Shown here in pieces: positions 8,538 to 17,482 of a stretch of 18,500 nt of DNA. Each line of letters starts with the position of its first letter. Position 1 is the stretch's first letter. The notes below the pieces were generated by a model, which did no database searches, was not told the DNA's origin, and saw only the letters and a program-made list of their open reading frames with translations. Origin of the DNA: Chrysomallon squamiferum. Taxonomy: Eukaryota; Mollusca; Gastropoda; Neomphalida; Peltospiridae. The stretch is from contig CM022671.1 in NCBI GenBank assembly GCA_012295275.1, positions 21,241,822-21,260,321 of the forward strand, written 5' to 3'. Made by a program: the position numbers and the translations under genes.

Positions 8538-11500
8538 TTTGTGTACAGTTGATTGAAGTGGGTCTACCAAAACAAGTTACCCAGTTGTAAATTATTTTGA
8601 TCAGTTTTGATCATATAAATTGGAAATAGAATTTTTTTGGAAATTGGGATTGATCCCATTATTACTCAGGTAACAGTGAAATTATAACACAAGAAGTAAT
8701 GATACTGAATTTAAATGGTTTTCTTTAAAAAAAAGTTTAGAACTGGAAGATATACACTTGTATCAACAATGACAACTCCGTTTTTGTAAAATTTTCCAGA
8801 GCTGATATGTAATATAGATTAAATTTTAATCTAAAACCTGAGTCATTTTTATTTTGTGTTTGATACGTTGTTTTTAATATTTCAGATTTACAGTACTGTG
8901 ACGTCAAACATGTTGTACAGTCTGGCTGATGAAGAAACACTGAGTCACAGACTTCCTGTCACACAGATCAGATTTCGACCTTTCTCAAATGAGGAAAAAC
9001 CAGAATATGTCCACATCATTTTGGCTGCATGTAAAATATATATAGATATATTTAATTTATGGTTTTTAAAATTACTTTATAATGAACCTAATAATTTGAT
9101 GGAAAATAATAAGAAGCAATGAGTGAAATGATAAGAAGGCCAAAAAAGACAAAACAAATATATATATTAAATTGAATAAACATAGGAATTTAATAAACTG
9201 TAAAAGAAAAAGTAAGATTGACATAAAAGTAAAATTATAAATTATAATTGAAATAAATTTTCACCAATATTTTCAAAACTTGCTGTTTTACATCAATAAT
9301 TGATAAATTCATCACATTAGTATTATATATATTTAACTGACAGATAAATGTAACTAGTAATTTTTTTAGCAACAATAATTGTTACAATTTCTCTGTTTTG
9401 AAATGTAACAATACATCAAAAATTGTGAAGGTGAATTTAAAAGCAGTCGAGAGATTAATATTTGAATGCATTTTCCACCAGATGCATCTGGTCTTGTGAA
9501 ATTCTGGCACTATACGACAGGAAAGTGTCTTCACACTATCAATGAAGTTCGCCAGACTTTGGCTTTGGCAATTAAACCCGATGGCAGACGTTTCATCACT
9601 GCTGGTGCTAACACCCAGATCTACCTGTATGACATGGAGACTAAGCAGAAGATTCAGACTTGCGAACCAAGGTACTGGAATCTGTTACAGATTTTCATAC
9701 TTTTTTAAGAAATAAATGAAATGAAAATATTTCTATTATTGTTTTATATTTAAAATGTTTATTACCTCTTATTATTATTATTTTAAAATTTTTTTTTTTT
9801 TTTTTGGTTTGATATTATATATATAGGGATCCTATATTTTTCGAATTTAAAAAAAAAAAATTGTTGTTATTTTTTTAAATTTAAATAGAGAACCAAACTC
9901 TGTCATAATGTTTTTTTTTCATACATTTGGAATATCAGGAAGTACATCAGAATATGTATAATATATTATAATAAACTGTATAAATAATTAGAACAATAAA
10001 ACAATAAGTATCTGAGAGCATAGCATTTCTACCTAAAGGTTCATCATCATTTATTCTGGCATGCCACATATTGTTGTTGTTTTTTCTTTGATTAATTAAT
10101 TTCAGTTAAAAACTAATTTAAATATTTTGGACATAACATATTTTTATCACAGTTACAAAAATTATTTCCTAACAAATATTTCTTCTGACACAGATACATC
10201 TAGAAGCAGTAGCAAGTTTGATTAAACACACAACATATTTGGATATTTTAATAAATAACTATAAAAAATGGTGTTTGAATAAATGATTTAAAAAAATTAA
10301 ATTTTTAATTTCAGTGATGCATTTGACATTATGAATGGACACAGGTTTCGTGTGTTTGCTGCACAGTACAATGTCATTCACCCTAAATTGTTTGTTACTG
10401 GAGGCTGGGATGATACAGTTCAGGTAATTATATCCCATTCCAAACAGTGCCAGATCTAATCAGTGAAAGGCTACAGTATGGACTTTGTTTTTAGTGTGAA
10501 GATGATTAACTGATCAGTTTTAATCCTTCAGTGATAGTTATTTGTATGTAAATGCAGATAATAATGTCTTTTGATGAAAGAATTAAAATAAACAATTTAA
10601 TAAATCTTTAATTCCTTGAACTACAGTTTTAAAAATGTATTTTTTGCATTTAATGACTACTTTATGCTCTTGTTCTTAATACTACTGATTATTTCTGTAA
10701 CATTAAAATGAATGTTGTATGTTAATTTAGAATCTCTTATGCATCTCTGTGTGTAGAAGTACGAAACCTTGTTATAGCATTTTTAGTTTTGACTTTTATT
10801 TTTATTTATTCTTTTCAAGAGTTCATAAATTTTTGTTACAAATGTTTTCCTTATTTTAAGAATGTTTACAATATTCATTCTTTTCTCATTGCATTAATTT
10901 ATTAAGGTTATTTGTAGCCAGCAATTTTATTTTTATTTTGTAATATTCATAGGATAACATTACAGTACTCCAAGAACCATAACTCATTTATTTTACTGAT
11001 GAATATTAATTTTATTCTTAATTATAAAACTGTTTTCACATTAATATAATGTTTTTAAAATCATTATGGTAATAGAATACATATAAAACAGCTCTGAGTT
11101 TGTGCTTGATATGCAGTAACTACATTTTTAATCTTTGTTTGTTACAGTACTGGGATGAACGGCAAGTGCATGCAGTGAAGTAAGTCTGACATTTCATTTA
11201 ATTTTGTTGGTTAATAACTAATCTGTTAAGAGTTATTCCATATCAAATGCATCTCCATTTTACCATTTTAGCTTTGAAATTTTACAGACTAGTTCAAAAT
11301 AGTACAAATAACATTGTATTTATACTTAAACAAGATTTTTGTTTCCTAAGATTAGATTTACTTTCACTAGTAATTTAAAAAGACAATGTTGCAGGCAATG
11401 GGTGTATATCTAAGACAATTAAAATTATCATAACAGTGTAACTGTAAATTATATAATGTGGACACTTGAAATATATCTATTATGTAAAGTGTTAGTACAT

Positions 11501-13570
11501 TTTTAGAGCATTTAAATTTAAACTTAATTTGTTTTCTTTCGTTCTTTCTTTTTTTTTTATTATTTTTTTTTTAATAATTTAACTTTTAATTTATTTGTTG
11601 TTGTTTTTTGTGTCTATTAACAATACCAGGTTTGTAGTTAAGAATATTAGTCTTATTCCTTAAAACTATAGAAAATTTATAATAAAAATGTACAAAATAA
11701 GGAAATTAAAATAAATACACAAAACTTTTACTGCTGCATTGACATATATATTTCTGTTTGCAGGAGATTTGTTGGACCTCATATTTGTGGTGACGCTCTT
11801 GACATTGATCCTATTCACAATCACATACTGACTGGATCCTGGAGAAAAAATGCTGTCTTACAGGTAAAAAAAACAACCCCCAAAAAACAAAAATAAAACA
11901 AAAAATCAACACTACTTTTGTAAATGTTTCTTTTCATAAATTTAACCATTTTACAACAATGTCATTTCCATCTTGCAACAACAAAAAAAATATCTATTAC
12001 ACCTGAGATTTTGTTAAAATTTCCATTTATTTTGACTACTAAAGCAGTTAACATTGGAACAAGAAAAGTCACAAAGTGAAAGTCTGTAGCATTCATTAAA
12101 TTTAATTTTGACTCTGTATTTCTTATGAAAATATTTTCTTGATGTTGGTTTTTTGTTTACTAATTATTATTTTTGATTTGTATAGATATTTTGAAAATTA
12201 TTTGTTGTTATTTGTATTTTATTAATATTTTTGTTGTTATTATTTTGTTGTTATTGTTACTGTGATTATATATTTATTTATTTATTTTTTTTTTAATTAT
12301 TTGTTTTTTTGCTATTATAGATTTGGGATTTTCCAAAAGGGGAGAAAATTAAGGATGTTCCTCAGGACACACTGAACACAAGTCAGGTACTGTAATATGA
12401 CCAAGGAAAATAATAATTAAATGCTTAAAACATATACTAATTCAGTATATACTGGACATATTACAATAAAAAAAACCCAAAGATAAACCTTTAGAGTAGT
12501 TATAAAGTAAAATAATAATAATAATAATAAAATAAAATGAAAAAAAAAAATAAAGCCGAAATACAATAACTTAACAAAACAACCTACTACAAAATACAGT
12601 AGAAGATTTCCTATTTTTTATAACAACAATTTATTCCATTTTTATTCAATACCTCTTATTTTAATATTGTCATTTTGATATTAGAACATTTCTAACTATA
12701 CTGTTATTACTTTTTTCAATTTTTCTTTTAGCAAAGTAATTAAAGTATTGTTATTTTAATATCAAAACATACATTTTTTAGCTCTACTGTGCCCAGTGGA
12801 TTGGCAAGGATAGCATTGTTTGTGGTGGGAATGGAGAAAATATGGCCAGAATTATTGACAGAGGAACTCTGAATGTAATGTCTTTATATTATAAAACAGT
12901 GGCAGTAATTTTAGTTTTTTTTAAATTTCGTTTGGTGACAGACATGGTCAGAAGTCTAATGAAATACATTTTCATTAGTGTTGACTTAACAAAAAGGATT
13001 TAATTAATAAACAAACAAATGTTTTAATTCAAATGGAAATGATTATAAAAAAAGGAAAAAAAAGGAAAAACATCACAAATAATTTAAAAGTGAAGTGTGA
13101 TAAAATACACTTCTGTAATTATTATATTAAGATTTGTCTTCCAGGCATTAATTAACAAATTGTGTGCATGTATATATGTGTGTCTCTGTGTGAGCATTTA
13201 TATTATTGTCATTTTGTTTGAAATAACAACTACTATACTTAATTTGTTATACATGTATCAGTTTTCTTCCACTTTATTTACTTAATTATTGATATACTGA
13301 TGGAGCAGTGGGTATAAAAATGCTTATTTTATGCAGTGTTAATTGAATTAAATTCAGTGTGTATTTTCTTTTCATTATGTACCTCTTAATGATATTTTTA
13401 ATTTTTATTTATTTATTTATTTTTTTTTTTTTCAGACCACTGGTCAACTTGTTGACCTACCACAGGGTGTGTACTGCATTGACAATGACCGGCAAGGAAA
13501 CAACCCAATAATAGCCATTGGCTGTAGTCACATGATTTTCCTTGTTAGAAGCGAGAAAAGAAATGCATAA
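7793..13570 (+). CDS. WD40-repeat beta-propeller protein (10 exons, 369 aa)
   Basis: The exons are 7793-7947, 8371-8455, 8886-9030, 9482-9671, 10315-10423, 11148-11179, 11764-11863, 12321-12386, 12782-12874 and 13436-13570. All introns are GT..AG and the total is 1110 bases, with phases agreeing throughout. An in-frame TAA at 7775 precedes the first ATG. The second ATG (7814, residue 8) has a stronger AAAATGG context and may be the real start. The first ~50 residues are polar and non-repetitive. WD-repeat features follow: VMSCRFSPDGKHLAVGLCDGSIK (split by position at 58-80), SGLVKFWH (131-138), LALAIKPDGRRFITAGANTQ then IYLYD, LFVTGGWDDTVQ|YWD (217-231), ILTGSWRKNAVLQ|IWD (260-275), and IVCGGNGENMARIID (305-319). 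The last exon (GVYCIDND...AIGCSHMIFLV) probably closes the propeller. WD40 proteins are scaffolds for protein complexes. This one belongs to no subfamily I can name, has no enzyme motif or membrane segment, and its partner is unknown. Confidence 0.9.
7814..7816 (+). other. Alternative in-frame start codon of the WD40 gene
   Basis: The ATG at residue 8 sits in aaaatggtc (A at -3, G at +4), a better context than the first ATG in tataatgaat. Leaky scanning would give a 362-residue protein. Both starts keep the whole propeller. Confidence 0.4.
8077..8135 (+). ncRNA. Near-perfect 59-nt hairpin in intron 1 (miRNA-like or MITE-like)
   Basis: The arm at 8077-8097 is perfectly complementary to 8115-8135 (21 bp). 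Inside is a small bulge (c against ca), then a second 5-bp stem (aaact 8099-8103 with agttt 8108-8112) and a 4-base loop. The size and shape resemble a pre-miRNA transcribed with the host intron. The outer ends read TA on both sides, so a very small inverted-repeat transposon with TA target duplication is an alternative. Expression is unknown. Confidence 0.4.
8251..8263 (+). repeat. Short telomere-like (CCCTAA) motif
   Basis: Just over two units, ccctaaccctaac, followed by a run of A and another ccc. It lies in intron 1 of the WD40 gene. It is too short to be more than a coincidence or a minor interstitial telomeric remnant. Confidence 0.5.
8472..8534. repeat. (TG)n microsatellite beside the intron 2 donor
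   Basis: About 31 uninterrupted TG units, starting only 16 bases after the 5' splice site of intron 2 (gtgggt at 8456). In RNA this is a (UG)n tract, the known binding target of TDP-43 and CELF-type splicing proteins. The open frame that reads through it as poly-VC is intron retention in silico, not protein. Confidence 0.97.
9031..9481 (+). other. Intron 3 of the WD40 gene
   Basis: A 451-base AT-rich intron between HIILAA and YASGLVKFW; the split codon is rebuilt as TAT (t at 9030, at at 9482-9483). The acceptor ttttccaccag is less T-rich than the others but is the only one that restores the WD-repeat reading. Nothing else is seen inside. Confidence 0.8.
9672..10314 (+). other. Intron 4 of the WD40 gene
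   Basis: 643 bases, AT-rich, with poly-T and poly-A runs at about 9788-9870. A segment near 10040-10065 (ttcatcatcatttattctgg) vaguely recalls a dispersed-repeat fragment but is too short to assign. No nested gene is seen. Confidence 0.75.
10424..11147 (+). other. Intron 5 of the WD40 gene
   Basis: 724 bases, donor gtaatt and acceptor tttgttacag, without microsatellites or a recognisable element. It interrupts a WD repeat exactly between TVQ and YWD. Confidence 0.85.
11148..11179 (+). other. 32-nt microexon (exon 6 of the WD40 gene)
   Basis: Bounded by tttgttacag and gtaagt, a strong consensus donor, between introns of 724 and 584 bases. It encodes YWDERQVHAV plus two bases of the next Lys codon. 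This is the strand-d core of one WD repeat. Because 32 is not a multiple of three, skipping it would shift the frame. Confidence 0.88.
11180..11763 (+). other. Intron 6 of the WD40 gene
   Basis: 584 bases, AT-rich with T-rich runs at about 11540-11610. The acceptor (tctgtttgcag) is strong. No further feature is seen. Confidence 0.85.
11864..12320 (+). other. Intron 7 of the WD40 gene
   Basis: 457 bases, A-rich at the 5' end (gtaaaaaaaac) and TTG/TTA/TTTA-rich at the 3' end. It separates VLQ from IWD. No nested gene is seen. Confidence 0.85.
12387..12781 (+). other. Intron 8 of the WD40 gene
   Basis: 395 bases between SQ and LYCAQW, donor gtactg and acceptor cattttttag. It contains an AAT run (12511-12540) and nothing else recognisable. 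Confidence 0.85.
12875..13435 (+). other. Intron 9 of the WD40 gene
   Basis: 561 bases, donor gtaatg and acceptor tttttttttttcag with a long pyrimidine tract. The open frame at 13097-13285 is low-complexity and ends inside the intron, so it is not counted as an exon. Confidence 0.8.
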
Positions 13571-13594
13571 AATTAAAATCTCAGACAGACACAC

Positions 13595-13598
<4 letters not shown>

Positions 13599-13625
<27 letters not shown>
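13599..13625. repeat. (AC)n microsatellite after the WD40 stop codon
   Basis: About 13 AC units, 29 bases after the stop codon. In the mRNA this is a CA repeat, the known binding target of hnRNP L-type proteins. It is complementary to the (TG)n in intron 2 of the same transcript. Confidence 0.95.
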
Positions 13626-13627
<2 letters not shown>

Positions 13628-13708
13628 TATATTATACAAAAAAGTGAAAATATTATTTTATGATTTTCAGTATATAATGTTTAAAAAAAAACATTTTTTT
13701 TTATGCAG

Positions 13709-13797
13709 AGAACCAGAGATCTGGTGAACAAACAATTACTTTCTGTGATGTCAGTAACACCAAAGCTTTGAATTCATGTATTTATTTATGTGTATAA
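13709..13797 (+). other. Possible alternative terminal coding exon of the WD40 gene
   Basis: After an acceptor-like tttttatgcag (ending at 13708) one frame reads NQRSGEQTITFCDVSNTK and on to a TAA at 13795-13797. TITFCDVSN resembles a WD-repeat strand d. Joining it needs a donor inside exon 10; gttaga at 13544 fits by phase if the exon begins at 13711, but it is weak. The stretch may equally be 3' UTR. Confidence 0.25.
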
Positions 13798-15850
13798 TTT
13801 GTAATATTCAAAAATACTTAGAAAATATATGACTGAATTTGTAATACAAACTCATGTTCTTGACAAAGTATAAAGAGGTAGGCTCAGCAGAATGAATTTT
13901 GTTATTTTAAGAAACAGCAAATTTTATTTACTGTTGCTCTTGAGCACTTAAAACCAATTGTAAGTTTATATGTCTAACTTAAATAATTCAAACAACCAAC
14001 CAGTTTAGGTAATCTGTCTAACAAAATCCAAAAAACAGACTGATTTAATAAACTTGCCTAAATTTTAAAATACAAAGATTCTGTACACTGTCAATTTTCT
14101 GAACACTGATGATCTGGAATCTTTCTTTTTTAAAAATATTTTAGATAAAATTAGGACAGGGAATTTGAAATTTCTGCATCTGGTATATTAATTTAAAAGG
14201 TGGCCACATACATCATTTTCAGGGTATTTTTCTCCTTAAATAGTTTAAACTATAGTATTTGGCGATGAGTTCTTGTTTTTAGCAGCTGGTTCCTTATTTT
14301 GCTCAAATTTAATTCTAGCTACTGCTTCTAAAACAGAGGCATATGTCAGTGGTAATTCAACTTATTAACCAGTCTGAGTTTACTGATGCAGTCTGTACTA
14401 ATCAACTTTTTTCCATTTATACCACTGTATTTGATTTAATAATTTAATTTAAAAGTTTAATTTAACTTTCTACCAGTGCTTTAAAGACAAAGAAGAAATA
14501 TTTTATTTGGTCAGAGGTGTAAAATGTTGAATTACTATTACTGCGACCAATTTTAGTCCATATAAAAGGATAATTAAAAAAGTCTTTGAAACCAAGGTTC
14601 CAGAAAATTGGTGATGTACATGTATTAGTATGTTAAAGTAATATTTCTAGTCACTTTTTTAGTTTTGAAATAATGATTTTCTACAAGCTCTAGAAACAGT
14701 AACCCAGTTTGATTTGATAGCTTGTGTTCTGTAAATTAGATAGGATCATCATAACAAACTAGTACTTCAACTGTTGGCTGTCGCAAATGACACAGAGCTA
14801 GACATTAGACAAAACAAAAAAAGATATGATCTTAATAGTTCAGTTTGACATTGATATATATACATATTATATTTTAATTCTGTAATAGACAGAAAAAATC
14901 ACTCACTTAAATTAACACTTTTATATTTAGTCTTTCATTTACTGATTTGGATATGGATGTTACAAAAACATAGCAACTTTCTTTTGTCATAATTTTTTTT
15001 TTTTTTAGGTATTATTATCTTTTTAAATTTTAGTTTATTTTATTTTGATATGTTAGTAATAAGATTCTAGATATTTTGCTAATACATAGGATACAGTTTT
15101 TTTTATATTTAGTCATTCATTTACTGACATGAATATTGATGTTTTTAAAAACTGCAAAAAAAGCCAAAACGAAACAAATTTTAAATAATTTTAATAGATC
15201 AGCTATTTGAATTTGCTGTCAGTTTTTCTTAATTTTTTAAATATTTTTTTTTTATATACTTGTTATTAAATTTTTAATTTAATTTTATTTTGATAATTTA
15301 GGAATAAGATTATAGATTTTTGCTAATACTTAGGTATATTAATATTTTCCAACTGCTGTCAGTGTATACTTTATGTACCAACTTACTGACAATGTTTAGT
15401 AAGTTGTTTGTAAATATTTATAATTTATTTTTACAACCATTTTAAAAGCTGTGCTTTGTGATATATTATTTGTGGATGAATAACAACCTATGGAATTTTG
15501 TTTTCACTTTATTTTGATTATTTATTAATGTTTAATAATAATAATAATAATAACAACAACAAATATAATAATAATAATTATTATTATTATTATCATTATA
15601 TCTTGTATTTATTTATTTATTTTATATTTATTTAATTTTTAATTTTTTTTTTAAGAAAGAAAGAAATATTATGATTAGAATTTAATTAACCTAAAAAAAA
15701 CTTTTGTAAATTTTATTATTTATTTATTTATTTATATTTTTTTTTTTTATTTATTGTATTTTTTTTTTTTTTAAGAATTAAATATTGTTAACAAAATCTG
15801 ATTCATTGTTATTACATCCATATCAAATGTCTGCAGTTCCTCTGATTATT
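13798..15850 (+). other. AT-rich tail: long 3' UTR or intergenic DNA
   Basis: No gene is supported. It contains AATAAA at 14047-14052, a degenerate tandem duplication (about 14921-15340), a TAA/TTA block (15533-15602) and TTTA runs (15605-15770). If the poly(A) signal at 16100 serves the WD40 gene, this stretch is transcribed as 3' UTR or as an intron before an alternative last exon. Confidence 0.5.
14921..15340. repeat. Degenerate tandem duplication (two copies)
   Basis: Copy 1 (14921 to about 15090) and copy 2 (15103 to about 15335) share their start, ttatatttagtc followed by attta-ctga, and their end, aataagatt-taga then ttgctaata. The offset is 182 bases at the start and 245 at the end, so copy 2 has about 63 extra bases in the middle. 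It is too decayed to name as a known element. Confidence 0.55.
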
Positions 15851-15866
15851 TAATGTGATGTTACAG

Positions 15867-16058
15867 ATGACTACTGAAGATAATCCTGAAGAAAGAACTG
15901 ACTTGCCCGAATTACATCCATATATTAATATCTACGAGTGCCTAATTAATTTATACCAATCATCCGACAGCCGTCCATTGTATTTACTTATTTTGATACT
16001 TTGTTATTATTTGTATTGTTGTTTCTTGTTTTTGAATTTTTATATTCTTTTATATTAA
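15867..16058 (+). other. Possible alternative last exon
   Basis: Follows a splice-acceptor-like gatgttacag (ending at 15866). The frame opens with MTTEDNPEERTDLPELHPY, a polar and acidic stretch unlike the translated AT-rich DNA nearby, and closes with a strongly hydrophobic tail of about 25 residues and a TAA at 16056-16058. AATAAA follows 42 bases later. Exon 9 of the WD40 gene ends in the matching phase 0. It could be an alternative C-terminus, a small separate gene, or chance. Confidence 0.25.
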
Positions 16059-16099
16059 TGTTTAAATGTTTGTTTTACCAAAAAATACAATTATCTTGA

Positions 16100-16123
16100 A
16101 ATAAACGAAGATTTTGTGTATTG
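16100..16123 (+). terminator. Poly(A) signal
   Basis: AATAAA (16100-16105) is followed by the GT-rich attttgtgtattg, a complete cleavage signal by mammalian and insect rules. It is the best candidate 3' end for the WD40 gene or for the exon at 15867. Another AATAAA lies at 16853-16858. Confidence 0.45.
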
Positions 16124-17150
16124 AAAAATGTCCTGAACATTCCAGTTAAGGTGATAAATTGTGTGTGGCTTTATCCTTTGTTTTTACATAATCTTTAGAT
16201 AATCAGTATTTTCTTATTATTCATCTCTTTCATTCCACCTTTTCACATAGTAATCATTTTACTGAAAACTTTATCTGTATCTACAAATACAATGCAACAA
16301 AAGTATATAAAAAAAAAAAAATAAAAAAATAATAATAGAAAAAATTAAAATTAAATTTAGAAAATCTGTAGAAAGTAATGGTAATATTTAAGACTTCCTG
16401 GACAGTTATTCAAAAATTATTTTTAACTAGTACGAAAGTGGAACTGTCTTGCATTTTATGTTCAAATAATGGAAAAAAAATTTGGTTTTTGTTTCTTCCC
16501 CGTTTCAATCTCGAATTCTTATTTATTATTCTTCTCATCTTTTTTAAAATTATTTTTAAAACAAGTTATTAAAAATAGTCGTTGATGCTTTTAAACTGAC
16601 AATATAAAGTCATCTTGAAATTAAAAAAAAAAAAAAATTAAGACGTGCGTTTATTTATTTTATTTCAGTTCAACATTATTTGTAATAATTAATTTTGTTA
16701 TATTTATTTATTTATTTTATTTATTTATCAGTTTTATGAATGCATATCACAGATGTTTGTATGAAATACCATGCTGCAACCATGTTGGTTGCATTTGTAT
16801 TAATTATCAAGTATTTCACTGTTCTTTTTCACGTAATTTGGTGTGTAGTTTCAATAAAAATAAAAATAAATTATAACTGAAGTGATATTTTTACTATTTT
16901 TATAACAAATTATCAATTATTTTATAACTACTGTATTCCTCTTAGTAATAAAGATCACACGAATTCTGAATTAAAATTTGTAATTTGTACGAGAGTGCAT
17001 TATTAATACAGTCGCAACGATAAATTGTTTTTAATCATAAAAAAAAAATATATATATATATATTTGAAAATTATTTGTATCAAAATATTGTGTCATGTTA
17101 AAAAGGGAGCCACGTTATTATTGTTTTATTTTTAATTAACAAAAGGACAT
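16124..17150. other. Gene-free AT-rich intergenic DNA
   Basis: No exon is supported. It includes A-rich runs (16301-16340, 16623-16637), a TTTA run (16690-16730), AATAAA at 16853-16858 and a TA run (17049-17062). The open frame at 16378-16572 is F/L/I-rich low-complexity translation. Confidence 0.7.
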
Positions 17151-17170
17151 CCTCTCGCGTTAATGAAATA

Positions 17171-17198
17171 TGACGTCATTTGAGTGGTCCATTTCCGG
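17171..17198 (+). promoter_or_regulatory. CRE and ETS-type sites upstream of the 17364 start
   Basis: A perfect palindromic CRE, TGACGTCA, lies at 17171-17178. TTTCCGG at 17192-17198 is an ETS/GABP-type site on the minus strand. They lie 165-195 bases before the ATG at 17364, the normal place for a proximal promoter, in a stretch richer in CpG than its surroundings. Both are textbook motifs for CREB/ATF and ETS factors; use in this animal is inferred. Confidence 0.5.
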
Positions 17199-17363
17199 TA
17201 TATCTAATCGAGCAATATCTAGAAACATCAGTAACGTTGACAAGAGTGATTTTTAAAATAAGCGATAAAAAACTGAATATATGTATTAATGTGGATTACT
17301 GTGGAGAAAACGGAATCGTGCACAAAGACGCAATCTGAAAACTGAAAGAAATCTATAGAAAAA

Positions 17364-17482
17364 ATGTCGAAGAAATCGCAGGTTTCAGTTCAGGGTGAAA
17401 TTCCGACTGAAAATCACTCCCAGTCCATCTTCGAATTGAGCGGTGTCAAAAGTGATGGGTTTATGCAACTATTGGAAGTCAT
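17364..17482 (+). CDS. Candidate first exon of a second WD40-like gene (partial, runs off the window)
   Basis: An in-frame TGA at 17343 precedes the ATG, which has context aaaaatgtcg. The 39 full codons begin MSKKSQVSVQGEIPTENHSQ and end GFMQLLEV, polar and unrepetitive. The end matches the end of WD40 exon 1 (GNMKLLET): both are followed by at|gt, with donor gtttgt here and gtatgt there, and both exons leave phase 2 (119 and 155 bases). This points to a tandem paralogue whose propeller exons lie beyond 18500. If the donor is not used, the frame continues to a TAA at 17523 as a small protein of about 53 residues. The match is short, so the paralogy is provisional. Confidence 0.45.

Noticed and set aside
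8339-8590. 83-codon frame reading into poly-VC as a separate small gene
   Set aside because: Its middle is WD40 exon 2; the start is intron 1 and the poly-VC is the (TG)n of intron 2.
8737-8940. 67-codon minus-strand open frame
   Set aside because: Overlaps WD40 exon 3 and intron 2 in antisense, with no domain.
10038-10070. Dispersed-repeat (SINE-like) fragment around ttcatcatcattta
   Set aside because: Too short, and no promoter boxes, tail or target-site duplication could be identified.
13457-13639. 60-codon minus-strand frame with poly-CV
   Set aside because: Translation of the CA repeat and the antisense of exon 10.
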